Positions 8,963 to 18,612 of a stretch of 64,000 nt of DNA are shown one piece after another; within the stretch, counting starts at the first letter, position 1, and the number at the start of each line of letters is the position of its first letter. The notes under the pieces were generated by a model that saw nothing but the letters and a program-made list of their open reading frames with translations, did no database searches and was not told the origin of the DNA. Origin of the DNA: Snodgrassella sp945267035 (GTDB lineage Bacteria > Pseudomonadota > Gammaproteobacteria > Burkholderiales > Neisseriaceae); contig NZ_JAFNPF010000001.1 of the NCBI RefSeq assembly GCF_026535915.1, forward strand, positions 186,001-250,000, in the 5' to 3' direction. Position numbers and translations under genes: made by a program.

Positions 8963-11104
8963 CTAGAGCGCACCGCACTGCTGACTAAGGTGCTTAACCC
9001 GACGTTTCACTTCTTCTTGTTTACCGGAATTGAATGGACGGGCATCTGGACTGCCTAGATAACCGCATACGCGTCGAGTAACCGAAACTCGTGCCGGGTT
9101 GTGGTTGCCACATTTAGGACAGACGAAACCTTTGCTGGTGCAGGAAAATTCACCGCTGAATCCGCAATCATAACATTCGTCGATAGGGGTGTTGGTACCA
9201 TAATACGGAACATGACGATAGCTATAATCCCATACGTCTTCTAATGCCTGTAAGTTATGTTGCAGATTAGGATATTCACCGTAACAGATAAAACCACCAT
9301 TGGCCATTTTTGGATAAGGTGCTTCAAAGTCGATTTTATCGTATGGATTCACTTTTTTCTCAACATCTAAATGAAAGCTGTTGGTGTAGTAACCTTTATC
9401 GGTAACGCCATCAATAACGCCGAAGTGGGCGGTATCCAGACGGCAGAATCGATCGCAGAGGTTTTCACTTGGCGTACTATACAGGCTGAAACCGTAACCG
9501 GTTTCTGCTTTCCACTGATCGACGGTGTGACGAAGTTTTTCTACAATAGCAATGGCTTTTTGACGCAGGGTCTCGCTGTCAAAGACGTGTGTATCAGTAC
9601 CATACAGGGCATTAATGGTTTCGTGCAAACCGATATAACCCAGAGAAATTGAAGCACGACCGTTTTTGAATATTTCGGCGACGGAATCATCCGCATTTAG
9701 GCGTACGCCACAAGCTCCTTCCATATATAAGATTGGAGCCACACGTGCTTTGACATTTTCGAAGCGGGCAATGCGTGTCATCAATGCTTTGCGACATAGT
9801 TGCAGGCGATCGTCTAGCAATGACCAGAAACGTGCTTCATCATGCTGAGCTTCGATGGCAATGCGTGGAAGGTTTAGGCTGATCACGCCCAGATTGTTGC
9901 GTCCTTCATGAATCTGCTCGCCGTTTTCTTCATAGATGCCAAGAAAGCTGCGACAGCCCATTGGTGTTTTGAAGGATCCTGTGACCTCAACGACGCGATC
10001 GTAGTTGAGAATATCAGGATACATGCGTTTGGAAGCACATTCTAATGCTAGTTGTTTGATATCGTAGTTAATGTCTTGTGCTTTGTGATTGATGCCGTCT
10101 TTGATACTGAATACCAGTTTGGGGAAAACGGCTGTTTTGCCATTTTTGCCCAAGCCAGCCAGACGGTTACGTAGGATGGCCATTTGAATTAAGCGGCTTT
10201 CCCAGCTGGTGCCCAAGCCAAAACCAAAAGTGACAAAGGGAGTTTGTCCATTGGCAGTATGCAAGGTGTTCACTTCATATTCCAGTGACTGAAAAGCGTC
10301 GTAACATTCTTTTTCTGTACGAGCTTGAGCATAGTCGGCTGCATTGGCAATATTCCATTCATTGGCGACGGCGAGGTGTTTGTCGTAGCTGGCGCGCACA
10401 AATGGGGCCAAAACTTCATCAATCCGATTTATGGTACTGCCACCGTAGATATGACTAGCTACTTGCGCAATAATCTGCGCCGTAACAGCAGTAGCTGTAG
10501 CAATGGATTTAGGCGGCTCAATTTCTGCGTTACCCATTTTAAACCCATTAGTTAGCATGCCTTTTAGATCGATCAGCATGCAGTTGAACATCGGGAAAAA
10601 GGGTGCATAGTCAAGGTCGTGGTAATGGATTTCGCCCCGTTCGTGCGCCAGAACCACATCACGCGGTAACAGATGTTGTTGTGCATAGTGTCTGGCTACA
10701 ATCCCAGCGAGTAAATCTCGCTGGGTAGGGATGACTTTGCTATCCTTATTGGCATTTTCATTCAACAAACTAAAATTGGTTTGCTCTACCAGACCCTGGA
10801 TTTCACGATTCAGACGCCCCCGTGATTCACGTGCTACATCACGGGAATGGCGATACTCAATGTACGCTCTGGCCAGTTCTTTATAGTGACCGACCATGAG
10901 TTGGTCTTCTACTGCTTGCTGAATATCATGAATATCAACATAATCCCGATCGGCCACTGCTGCAGTAACGGCTGCGGCAACCTGAGCACAGTAATCTTCA
11001 TCAGCAATCTGACAAGCTTCTGCCGCACGTTGAATGGCATGTTTAATGCGGGCTGCGTCAAACTGTACTTTGCAGCCATCTCTTTTAATTACAACGGGTT
11101 TCAT
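8963..11104 (-). CDS. nrdD: Anaerobic (class III) ribonucleoside-triphosphate reductase
   Basis: Makes dNTPs from NTPs without oxygen, using a glycyl radical. The N-terminal ATP-cone (VIKRDGCKVQFDAARIKHAI, about residues 4-95) is the allosteric domain. The C-terminus has the zinc-type cysteine pairs CYDCG and CPKCG, then RRVCGYLG with the radical glycine at residue 681, the same number as in E. coli. The total of 713 residues is full length. It is first in the nrdDG operon, with nrdG two bases after its stop. Upstream, two imperfect NrdR-like boxes suggest control by NrdR. Its presence points to growth under low or no oxygen. Confidence 0.96.
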   Translation of the reverse strand: MKPVVIKRDGCKVQFDAARIKHAIQRAAEACQIADEDYCAQVAAAVTAAVADRDYVDIHDIQQAVEDQLMVGHYKELARAYIEYRHSRDVARESRGRLNREIQGLVEQTNFSLLNENANKDSKVIPTQRDLLAGIVARHYAQQHLLPRDVVLAHERGEIHYHDLDYAPFFPMFNCMLIDLKGMLTNGFKMGNAEIEPPKSIATATAVTAQIIAQVASHIYGGSTINRIDEVLAPFVRASYDKHLAVANEWNIANAADYAQARTEKECYDAFQSLEYEVNTLHTANGQTPFVTFGFGLGTSWESRLIQMAILRNRLAGLGKNGKTAVFPKLVFSIKDGINHKAQDINYDIKQLALECASKRMYPDILNYDRVVEVTGSFKTPMGCRSFLGIYEENGEQIHEGRNNLGVISLNLPRIAIEAQHDEARFWSLLDDRLQLCRKALMTRIARFENVKARVAPILYMEGACGVRLNADDSVAEIFKNGRASISLGYIGLHETINALYGTDTHVFDSETLRQKAIAIVEKLRHTVDQWKAETGYGFSLYSTPSENLCDRFCRLDTAHFGVIDGVTDKGYYTNSFHLDVEKKVNPYDKIDFEAPYPKMANGGFICYGEYPNLQHNLQALEDVWDYSYRHVPYYGTNTPIDECYDCGFSGEFSCTSKGFVCPKCGNHNPARVSVTRRVCGYLGSPDARPFNSGKQEEVKRRVKHLSQQCGAL

Positions 11105-11195
11105 GTCAATTATTCCTTCTCATACCGCAGTAGGCGGCCATCACCACACTGGCTATTCAATAAAATGGAGTAGAGCAGACAAGTATATTAGAAAA

Positions 11196-11252
11196 AATCT
11201 ATATCTAGTAGTTATCTGCTCATTCCTGCTTTTTTTTTACTATATATGGGAT
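11196..11252 (-). promoter_or_regulatory. Possible pair of NrdR boxes upstream of nrdD
   Basis: Two 16-base sites, 11196-11211 (AATCTATATCTAGTAG) and 11237-11252 (TTACTATATATGGGAT), each match the NrdR consensus ACACWATATWTWGTGT at about 11 of 16 positions and share the CTATAT core. Their starts are 41 bases apart, close to four helical turns; tandem NrdR boxes are normally set at whole-turn distances. The location about 95-150 bases before nrdD fits a promoter. The individual matches are weak. Confidence 0.4.
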
Positions 11253-11521
11253 TGGGTATGTGGTGAAAGTGCCCTTTTTGACTTTTATTTGATTTAACTC
11301 ATTGTGTGGCGGAAATGAGGTTTGGAAGTCTATTTAATTCAATCAATTAAATGTGAGTGTAATTTGGTAAATAAATGTAATCCAATTTACATATTCTTTA
11401 TTGCTAGTGCGTTTTTCGGTAACACATTTGCTGGATCACTTCAGCGTAAATGCAATTTTTATATCTGATTTTTAATATTTATTTTTGGATATATGTGCCA
11501 ATACTGAATGGTTAATGATGG
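11253..11521. other. Rest of the nrdD upstream region
   Basis: No gene is visible here. Together with the bases just before nrdD this makes a gap of over 400 bases between nrdD and the DUF4184 gene. I saw no clear FNR site (TTGAT-N4-ATCAA). Confidence 0.5.
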
Positions 11522-12256
11522 TTAGTTTTGCTGCTTGTGCACGTAATTGGGTAGTATGGCAGTAATGATACAGCTAATGAACAGTGCCATGATGGAGGAG
11601 GCAATCAAGTTGCCTATTAATAGCCCATTGCTATTGATGAGAACTCGAGTAGTAACAATTAAGAGGCTGAGTATGATCAGTGTTAACCAGTATTTAGGAT
11701 CAATGTGATGCGTGGATAAAGTTGTTTTCGGTAGCAACAGAATGAAGCCGAAGATGCAAGTCATGCCAATTATTGAGCTGCTATGTTGCAATATTTTGTA
11801 TAACGGTAAGGTTAAAGAGCCAATTTGAAGTTGAGTCTGTAGCCAGATCAGGTGTGTGACAAAAAATCCATGCGGATGAGTAAAGGCATCCCAAAAGAGA
11901 TGTGACAGATTACCGATGAATATGGAGAAAATCACGATAAGATAATGTTGTCTGAAATAAGCTGACCAATTGAACGTCTGATATCTAGCCAGACGTTGAT
12001 ATAAAAATTGCGGTAGATTATCCAGCAGTGGATTACGAATAATATGATGAAATACAAATGCAACGATGATGCTGGTAAAGATGTTATAGGCAAAGAGTCC
12101 AGATAATTCATGTCCGTAGTGATTCATAATATGCATGCGCAAGAAATACTCAAAATCTGGTGACATGCTGCCTATGATGAGACCAGTCAAAGAAAAGTAG
12201 CGGCGCAAACGATATAACGGCAGAACAATAGCAGGATGGGCGAACGTGAAAGGCAT
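11522..12256 (-). CDS. DUF4184-family membrane protein
   Basis: A 244-residue integral membrane protein opening MPFTFAHPAIVLPL, the defining N-terminus of DUF4184. Conserved SMSPDFEYF, GNLSHLFWDAFTHPHGFF and a run of hydrophobic helices follow; the His/Asp-rich motif HLFWDAFTHPHG lies between membrane segments and resembles that of YdjM/YfhO-like metal-dependent hydrolases, though this link is only by resemblance. Five to six helices are likely. Function unknown. It stands alone on the minus strand between nrdD and recQ. Confidence 0.78.
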   Translation of the reverse strand: MPFTFAHPAIVLPLYRLRRYFSLTGLIIGSMSPDFEYFLRMHIMNHYGHELSGLFAYNIFTSIIVAFVFHHIIRNPLLDNLPQFLYQRLARYQTFNWSAYFRQHYLIVIFSIFIGNLSHLFWDAFTHPHGFFVTHLIWLQTQLQIGSLTLPLYKILQHSSSIIGMTCIFGFILLLPKTTLSTHHIDPKYWLTLIILSLLIVTTRVLINSNGLLIGNLIASSIMALFISCIITAILPNYVHKQQN

Positions 12257-12421
12257 GGATAACTGCTCAACTATAGATTAATGATGTTGATGTTGTTAGA
12301 CATTTTAATCATGATGATGTATTGCTCAACGTTGAAAGGGCTGGAAGATTTTAACAGTTTCATCACCTATTTTAAATCAAACGTAATATGCTGTCGTTGA
12401 TACTTTTGTATAAAAGAGGTT

Positions 12422-14212
12422 TTAATTTGCCCATTGGCGACAAATCGCAATAATATCTTGTCCAAAATTTTTGATTTTGCTTTCACCCAATCCATAAATT
12501 TGATTTAAATCTGCCAGGGTAGTTGGAGGATGCTGTACTAAATCTTGTAAGGTACGGTCAGCAAAGATGGTATAAGCCGGTACATTATTTTGACGCGCAC
12601 GGTTTTTACGCCATTCGCGCAATTTTTGCCATAACCGTTCTTCGCGTTCAGTGCGCAACCAGATATCAGTACTGTGGCTGCTGCGAGATTGATCATGTTG
12701 TAATGGACGCAGCCATACTTGCTGCTGATTTTTTAATACGGCACGCGCTTGTTCAGTTAATTGTAAAGCCTGATTGGCTATATCAACATTTAAATAACCG
12801 GCTGCAACACATTGGCGTACTATTGTTCGCCATTCTTTTACCGTCTGCTCTCGCCCGATGCCGAAAGTGGATAGATGTTGATGACCGAAGCGGTGCACCC
12901 AGTCTGAATCGCGCCCCCGTAGAACATCGATCACATGACCGGTAGCAAAACGTTGTCCGACCCGATAGACGCATGACAGTAGTTTCTGTACCAAAATGGT
13001 ACCGTCAAATTTTTGGGGTGGATCAATGCAATTGTCACAATGACCACATGGCTGACTTTCTTCACCGAAATAGCGCAGCAACAACTGGCGGCGACAATCA
13101 GCAGTTTCACCAAAAGCCAGCATGCTATCGAGTTTTTGTAAATCAATTCGTTTTTGCGCGTCGTCCCGCTCAGCCAGCTGAATGCGCTCACGTAACAGTA
13201 CCCAATCATTCAGCCCGTAACATAGCCAGCTAATGGCGGGCAAACCATCCCGTCCCGCTCGTCCGGATTCCTGATAAAAGTGTTCAATACTGGAAGGCAT
13301 ATCCAGATGAGCAACAAAACGTACATCCGGTTTGTCTATGCCCATGCCAAACGCCACGGTGGCCACGACGATGATGCCATCTTCCTGAGTAAAACGACGT
13401 TGATTCTGACTGCGAGTTTCCCAGTCCAGTCCTGCATGATACGGTACAGCCGTGAGCCCGTTTTCGCTTAAAAACGCGGCGATATCTTCCACTCTTTTAC
13501 GTGATAAGCAATAAACAATACCATTTTGACCATTCATTTGTGAGCGAATAAATTGCAATAACTGTCTTTTTCCATTATTTTTTTCCACCACCTGATAATC
13601 AATATTTGGACGGTTAAAACTTGAAATAAACAATGGCGCATCTGACAAATGCAGATAATGTTGGATGTCACGACGAGTGGCGGTATCCGCCGTCGCGGTG
13701 AGGGCTATACGTGGTATATCGGCAAACTGTTCTGCTAAAATAGATAATTGCTGGTATTCTGGACGGAAGTCATGTCCCCACTGGCTGACACAATGAGCTT
13801 CGTCTATGGCAAAAAGACTAATATGAGTATTATGTAAAAATTGTAAAAATTTTGGCATAACCAGACGTTCTGGTGCGACATACAAAAGCTGCAGCCGTTC
13901 TGCCATAATTTCATCAGCAATACGCCTGATTTCGTCGCTGCTCGTTCCACTGAATACACAGGCTGCGGATATGCCATTGACGGTTAAAGCGGTAACCTGA
14001 TCTTGCATCAGAGCAACAAGAGGTGAAACGACTATGGCGACACCAGCGCGCATTAGAGCTGGAATTTGATAACATAAGGACTTGCCAGCTCCAGTCGGCA
14101 TTAACACCAGGGCGTTGTTGCCACGAGCCACTGTGTCGATAATTTCCGCCTGTTGGCCACGAAATTCCGGATATCCGAAAACATCGTGTAAAATTTGCTT
14201 GGCATGGGTCAC
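12422..14212 (-). CDS. recQ: ATP-dependent DNA helicase RecQ
   Basis: 3'-5' superfamily 2 helicase acting in recombination repair and at stalled forks. Motifs in order: LMPTGAGKSLCYQIPAL (Walker A, about 38-53), DEAHCVSQWGHDFRPEY (Walker B plus the RecQ aromatic-rich loop), ALTATA (motif III), and SGRAGRDGLPA (motif VI). The zinc-binding CRRQLLLRYFGE...CGHCDNC follows, then a winged helix and a C-terminal HRDC domain (LADLNQIYGLGESKIKNFG). The length of 596 residues is typical of single-HRDC RecQ; Neisseria RecQ has extra HRDC copies, which this one lacks. The gene is divergent from the adhesin E-like lipoprotein gene. Confidence 0.96.
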   Translation of the reverse strand: MTHAKQILHDVFGYPEFRGQQAEIIDTVARGNNALVLMPTGAGKSLCYQIPALMRAGVAIVVSPLVALMQDQVTALTVNGISAACVFSGTSSDEIRRIADEIMAERLQLLYVAPERLVMPKFLQFLHNTHISLFAIDEAHCVSQWGHDFRPEYQQLSILAEQFADIPRIALTATADTATRRDIQHYLHLSDAPLFISSFNRPNIDYQVVEKNNGKRQLLQFIRSQMNGQNGIVYCLSRKRVEDIAAFLSENGLTAVPYHAGLDWETRSQNQRRFTQEDGIIVVATVAFGMGIDKPDVRFVAHLDMPSSIEHFYQESGRAGRDGLPAISWLCYGLNDWVLLRERIQLAERDDAQKRIDLQKLDSMLAFGETADCRRQLLLRYFGEESQPCGHCDNCIDPPQKFDGTILVQKLLSCVYRVGQRFATGHVIDVLRGRDSDWVHRFGHQHLSTFGIGREQTVKEWRTIVRQCVAAGYLNVDIANQALQLTEQARAVLKNQQQVWLRPLQHDQSRSSHSTDIWLRTEREERLWQKLREWRKNRARQNNVPAYTIFADRTLQDLVQHPPTTLADLNQIYGLGESKIKNFGQDIIAICRQWAN

Positions 14213-14304
14213 TAAACACCTGTTGCTTTTGTTCTGAAACAGGTATTGTACTGCAACTAACTTTCTTTTCCGACTGTACTTTAAGTCAGTTATAAGGAAT
14301 AAAC

Positions 14305-14745
14305 ATGAAAATCATTCAACTGCGTTATCTTGTTACCACGTTGGCTATGAGTATTGTATTAGCCGCCTGTCAGAATACCAATTCTCCGCTCAGTGCTAAT
14401 GGTCATTGGATTAATCTAGGTGTCTCCGCCAGTGGCAATCTTCAGTATGCGCTGGATAGCGGTAGCATTAAACGCCAAAATAATTTGGTTACCTTTCGAG
14501 ACCGTATAACCGTTATCGATTTAAAACAACAGTATTACAGTAACACGCCGGCCTATAAAACTGCCATCAGTACTACTCAGATTGATTGCGGTCGCAAACT
14601 ATTCCGCATACTCGATGTAGAATTACTTGATGCTAAAGGCGAAATAATACGTCAGGATCATTTTAATGACTCCGATTTGCGCCCAATGAATGTGACACAT
14701 GGTTCGGCAGTAGAGCAGCAATATAAACATGTCTGTGGTCATTAA
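14305..14745 (+). CDS. Surface-adhesin E-like lipoprotein
   Basis: A 146-residue lipoprotein with lipobox LAAC (Cys22). The body, WINLGVSASGNLQYALDSGSIKR...VTFRDRITVID and the later IDCGRKLFRILDVELLDAKGEII, matches the compact beta-sandwich family of Haemophilus surface adhesin protein E, including a cysteine pair. In Haemophilus this protein binds host matrix; many other bacteria carry the fold without a shown adhesin role, so adhesion here is an inference. A TAAGGA ribosome site precedes the ATG. The next gene follows after 23 bases, so the two are probably co-transcribed. Confidence 0.7.
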   Translation: MKIIQLRYLVTTLAMSIVLAACQNTNSPLSANGHWINLGVSASGNLQYALDSGSIKRQNNLVTFRDRITVIDLKQQYYSNTPAYKTAISTTQIDCGRKLFRILDVELLDAKGEIIRQDHFNDSDLRPMNVTHGSAVEQQYKHVCGH

Positions 14746-14768
14746 ATTTTATTAAAGGGGATAAAGCC

Positions 14769-15095
14769 ATGAAATTAAAAAACAGTTTATGGTTACTATT
14801 GATAGCAGCTTCCGTGGTGCAGGCAGAAACCCCCGCGGAAATTGAATTACTCAGTGCGCAAAAGGCCTATCAGGCAGCCTTATCCAGTCAGAATAATAGC
14901 CGTACTAAGTTTTCGCAACTGCAAATCCAGCTTGAAAGCGCACAGTTGCAATTACGTAATGCACAAGACAATGTCACCAGATTACAGAATGACTTTAATC
15001 AGGCTGAACAGCAGCGTCAGCAAGCAGATTCGAGCTTGCAGGCGGCAGGGGCGAGGCTGGATGCCGCATGGCAGGCAGTGCATCATAATCAATAG
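14769..15095 (+). CDS. Small periplasmic coiled-coil protein
   Basis: A 108-residue protein with a signal peptide (MKLKNSLWLLLIAASVVQA, cleavage after VQA). The rest is almost wholly alpha-helical heptad sequence rich in Gln, Ala and Leu, so a long coiled coil. No family is recognised. The strong ribosome site AAAGGGG lies 8 bases before the ATG. It is probably in one transcript with the upstream lipoprotein gene. Such proteins can be spacers or partners of envelope assemblies, but nothing here shows a specific role. Confidence 0.7.
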   Translation: MKLKNSLWLLLIAASVVQAETPAEIELLSAQKAYQAALSSQNNSRTKFSQLQIQLESAQLQLRNAQDNVTRLQNDFNQAEQQRQQADSSLQAAGARLDAAWQAVHHNQ

Positions 15096-15244
15096 TGATT
15101 GTTATACAGAATTAATACAAGTTTTTTCACCGAGTTAATCGCTGTGCAACCTGACAAAAAGCAGTAGCTCGCGTAAAATAAAACAATTTTGCTCAGGCAA
15201 AATCTGCCTGTTAGCACAAGCTTATGGAGCTAACTGTTGCGAAA

Positions 15245-17137
15245 ATGAATTATCCGATTGAATACGACGTTATTGTGGTTGGTGGTGGTCATGCCGGTAC
15301 AGAGGCTGCGTTAGCCGCAGCTCGCATGGGAGCCCATACCCTTCTGATTACTCACAATATCGAAACATTGGGTCAAATGTCTTGTAATCCGTCTATTGGC
15401 GGTATTGGCAAAGGACATCTGGTGCGCGAAGTAGATGCGCTGGGCGGAGCGATGGCTTTGGCCGCCGATTATGCGGGTATTCAATTTAGACGCCTGAATG
15501 CTTCGAAAGGACCGGCAGTGCGAGCGACCAGAGCTCAGGCTGACCGCATTCTTTATAAAGCGGCCATTCGTGAAATGCTGGAGAACCAGCCTAATCTGCA
15601 ATTGTTCCAACAGCAGGTTGAAGATATCGTGGTTGAGCATGGTCGAGCAGTCGGCGTGCAGACCTCGATGGGCGTCACTTTTCGAGGTCGGGCCATCGTT
15701 TTGACGGCCGGTACTTTTCTGGCTGGTAAAATACATATTGGTCTGGAAAATTATGCAGGTGGTCGTGCGGGGGACCCGGCAGCGCAACAGTTATCTGGTT
15801 GCTTGAAAGAACTTAATCTGCCACAAGGAAGATTAAAAACCGGTACGCCGCCACGCATTGACGGACGAAGTATCGATTTCAGTCAACTTAAAGAACAACC
15901 GGGTGACAATCCGGCTCCCGTATTTTCTGTGCGCGGCAGCCGTGCTATGCATCCACGTCAGATTTCTTGCTGGATTACTCACACCAACGGACAGACGCAC
16001 GAAATCATTCGTAGCGGTTTTGATCGTAGCCCAATGTTTACCGGTAAAATTGAAGGCGTTGGTCCACGTTATTGTCCCTCGATCGAAGATAAAATCAATC
16101 GCTTTGCCGATAAAGACAGTCATCAAATATTTCTGGAACCCGAAGGACTCACTACCCACGAGTTTTATCCTAACGGTATTTCCACCAGTTTGCCATTTGA
16201 CATCCAGTTGCAATTGGTTCATTCCATGCCTGGATTGCAAAATGCCCACATACTGCGACCGGGTTATGCGATTGAGTATGACTATTTCGATCCGCGTAAT
16301 CTCAAATCCAGTTTGGAAACCAAAACCATTGCTGGTTTGTTTTTTGCTGGTCAGATTAATGGTACCACCGGATATGAAGAAGCTGCGGCACAGGGTTTAC
16401 TGGCAGGAGCCAATGCCGTGTTATACATTCGTGAAGACGAACCGCTGGTGTTGCAGCGTGATCAGGCATACTTAGGTGTACTGGTTGATGACCTGATTAC
16501 TAAAGGCGTGACCGAGCCATATCGCATGTTTACCAGCAGAGCTGAGTACCGTTTACAACTGCGTGAAGACAATGCTGATATGCGTTTGACCGAATTAGGG
16601 CGGCGTATTGGCTTGGTGGGGGATGAGCAGTGGCAAATGTTTACCCAAAAACAGGAATCAGTACAGCGTGAATTACAACGGCTTAGTCAAATCTGGTATA
16701 CGCCATTGAATTTGCCAATTAATGAGCAGCAACGAGTGCTTGGTCAGCCATTAAGTAAAGAATCCAGTTTATTAGATATGTTGCGTCGACCTAATGTCAG
16801 CTATGTTGATTTAATGACCTTGCCCAATGCACAACAAGAGATTCTGGATGCAGATGCGGCTGAACAAGTAGAAATACAGGCTAAATATCAAGGCTATATT
16901 GAGCGACAGAATGAAGAAATGAGTCATCGTCAAAATCTGGAAAAGCTCAAATTGCCATTTAATATAGATTATGCACAAGTTAAGGGCCTATCTGCCGAAG
17001 TACAACAAAAACTGAATCAGTTCCGACCAGAAACAGTAGGACAGGCATCTCGAATTTCAGGTGTCACGCCGGCGGCGGTTGCCCTACTGATGGTTCATCT
17101 GAAACGGGGATTCGAGGGAGCTAAACAGCATGACTGA
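15245..17137 (+). CDS. mnmG: tRNA uridine-5-carboxymethylaminomethyl modification enzyme MnmG
   Basis: With MnmE, this FAD protein builds the cmnm5 group on U34 of certain tRNAs. The FAD-binding VVGGGHAGTEAALAAARMG is at the N-terminus, followed by CNPSIGGIGKGHLVREVDALGG, GLFFAGQINGTTGYEEAAAQG and a C-terminal helical domain ending AALLMVHLKRGF. I choose ATG 15245 because the protein then begins MNYPIEYDVIVV, matching the N-terminus of neisserial MnmG; the in-frame ATG at 15224 adds seven unlikely residues. Neither has a strong ribosome site. The length is 630 residues. The 3' end overlaps rsmG by 8 bases, starting the mnmG-rsmG-parA-parB block. Confidence 0.96.
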   Translation: MNYPIEYDVIVVGGGHAGTEAALAAARMGAHTLLITHNIETLGQMSCNPSIGGIGKGHLVREVDALGGAMALAADYAGIQFRRLNASKGPAVRATRAQADRILYKAAIREMLENQPNLQLFQQQVEDIVVEHGRAVGVQTSMGVTFRGRAIVLTAGTFLAGKIHIGLENYAGGRAGDPAAQQLSGCLKELNLPQGRLKTGTPPRIDGRSIDFSQLKEQPGDNPAPVFSVRGSRAMHPRQISCWITHTNGQTHEIIRSGFDRSPMFTGKIEGVGPRYCPSIEDKINRFADKDSHQIFLEPEGLTTHEFYPNGISTSLPFDIQLQLVHSMPGLQNAHILRPGYAIEYDYFDPRNLKSSLETKTIAGLFFAGQINGTTGYEEAAAQGLLAGANAVLYIREDEPLVLQRDQAYLGVLVDDLITKGVTEPYRMFTSRAEYRLQLREDNADMRLTELGRRIGLVGDEQWQMFTQKQESVQRELQRLSQIWYTPLNLPINEQQRVLGQPLSKESSLLDMLRRPNVSYVDLMTLPNAQQEILDADAAEQVEIQAKYQGYIERQNEEMSHRQNLEKLKLPFNIDYAQVKGLSAEVQQKLNQFRPETVGQASRISGVTPAAVALLMVHLKRGFEGAKQHD

Positions 17138-17765
17138 TATGAAATCTATGTTGCAACAAGGTTTGCAGCAAATGAACATTGATCTGACAGTGCCACAACA
17201 ATTACAGTTACTGGCTTTTATAGACTTGTTGAAAAAATGGAACAGCACCTATAACTTGACTGCTTTGCGCAATGATCAAGATGTCATCAGCCATCATATT
17301 CTCGATAGCCTGACCTTATTACCTTATGTCGAACACGCTCGTGGCTTAATTGATGTAGGTAGTGGTGGGGGTATGCCCGGAATACCGGTAGCCATCGCTC
17401 GACCGGATCTGCCAGTAGCACTTTTAGATGCCAACAGTAAAAAAACTTCATTTCTCCAGCAGGCTGTGATTGAACTGGGTCTGACTAATGTACAAGTTAT
17501 CACTGCTCGCGTGGAAGCGATGGTAGGAGAACAATTTGATGTCATTACCAGTCGCGCCTTTGCCGAATTAAACGATTTTATTACCATCACCAAACAGCTT
17601 ATGGCTAAAGGAGGTTGTTGGGCAGCGATGAAGGGAGTTTACCCCTATGAGGAAATCGAGCGTTTGCCTGACAATGTCGAACTGGTTCAGGTAGATAAAC
17701 TGACAGTTCCTCATTTAAATGCTGAACGGCATATGGTGCTGGTACGTAAGAAAGAAAATACATGA
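17130..17765 (+). CDS. rsmG: 16S rRNA (guanine527-N7)-methyltransferase
   Basis: Methylates G527 of 16S rRNA using SAM; its loss is a known route to low-level streptomycin resistance. The SAM-binding motif LIDVGSGGGMPGIPVA is clear (about residues 68-83), preceded by KWNSTYNLTALRN and HHILDSL, both typical of RsmG (GidB). The length of 211 residues is normal. It overlaps mnmG by 8 bases and parA by 4 bases (ATGA), so translational coupling along the operon is likely. Confidence 0.95.
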   Translation: MTDMKSMLQQGLQQMNIDLTVPQQLQLLAFIDLLKKWNSTYNLTALRNDQDVISHHILDSLTLLPYVEHARGLIDVGSGGGMPGIPVAIARPDLPVALLDANSKKTSFLQQAVIELGLTNVQVITARVEAMVGEQFDVITSRAFAELNDFITITKQLMAKGGCWAAMKGVYPYEEIERLPDNVELVQVDKLTVPHLNAERHMVLVRKKENT

Positions 17766-18541
17766 GTGCGCATATTATCGCCGTAGCCAATCAAAAGGGT
17801 GGTGTGGGTAAGACCACAACCGTAGTCAATTTAGCCGCATCACTCGTTGAACGTCAATGTAAAGTTCTGATTGTTGACTTAGATCCGCAGGGAAATGCCA
17901 CCACCGGCAGCGGTATTAATAAAGGTAATGTGAGCAATGGTATCTATGCAGTGTTATTGGGTAATGTTGACATCCAGTCTGCCATTACACCCGCACAGCA
18001 TGGCGGATTCGATGTGCTGCCGGCAAACAGGGCTTTGGCCGGTGCCGAAGTTGAATTGGTTCAAGAACTGGCGCGGGAAATGCGGTTGAAAAATGCCTTG
18101 AGTCAAATAGCAGATCAATATGACTATATCATTATCGACTGCCCGCCAACACTCACCTTATTAACAATCAATGGTCTGGTGGCGGCTCAATACATCATTG
18201 TGCCAATGGTATGTGAATACTATGCCTTAGAAGGAATTTCAGATTTAATTGCTACTGTGCGTAAAATCCGCCAGGCAATCAATCCAGAACTCGATATTCT
18301 GGGTATCGTTCGCACACTGTATGATCCGCGCAGTTTGTTAGCCAAACAGGTTGATGATCAGTTAAGTGCGCATTTTCCAGACAAACTCTTTGCTACCCCT
18401 ATACCACGCAATATCCGTTTGGCTGAAGCGCCAAGTCATGGTATGCCAGCCTTACAATATGACCCAAAAGCTACTGGGACTAAGGCCTATCTTGCTCTGG
18501 CAGATGAAGTATTATTGCGCGCTGCACAGAAACAGGCATAA
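17762..18541 (+). CDS. parA: Chromosome-partitioning ATPase ParA (Soj)
   Basis: Walker-type ATPase that drives separation of ParB-parS complexes. Deviant Walker A KGGVGKTT spans residues 12-19; Walker A' and B are LIVDLDPQGNATTG and YIIIDCPPTLTLL. The length of 259 residues is the chromosomal Soj size without an N-terminal DNA-binding extension. It starts within the stop of rsmG (ATGA overlap) and is followed after 71 bases by parB. The linkage to mnmG and rsmG is the usual chromosomal par arrangement. Confidence 0.95.
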   Translation: MSAHIIAVANQKGGVGKTTTVVNLAASLVERQCKVLIVDLDPQGNATTGSGINKGNVSNGIYAVLLGNVDIQSAITPAQHGGFDVLPANRALAGAEVELVQELAREMRLKNALSQIADQYDYIIIDCPPTLTLLTINGLVAAQYIIVPMVCEYYALEGISDLIATVRKIRQAINPELDILGIVRTLYDPRSLLAKQVDDQLSAHFPDKLFATPIPRNIRLAEAPSHGMPALQYDPKATGTKAYLALADEVLLRAAQKQA

Positions 18542-18612
18542 TGTCTCCTGACATTTATTAACCACATCAACAGAACAGTGATGTAAATCATTGAATATAT
18601 AAAGAGCGTTAC

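Noticed and set aside
9371..11173. Several plus-strand frames opposite nrdD
   Set aside because: They lie antisense to a fully conserved gene and have no independent support; the same applies to frames opposite recQ, mnmG, atp genes and gyrA.
15096..15244. Possible oriC upstream of mnmG, as in E. coli
   Set aside because: The spacer is only 150 bases and has no DnaA box at consensus; the better cluster is at gyrA-earP.
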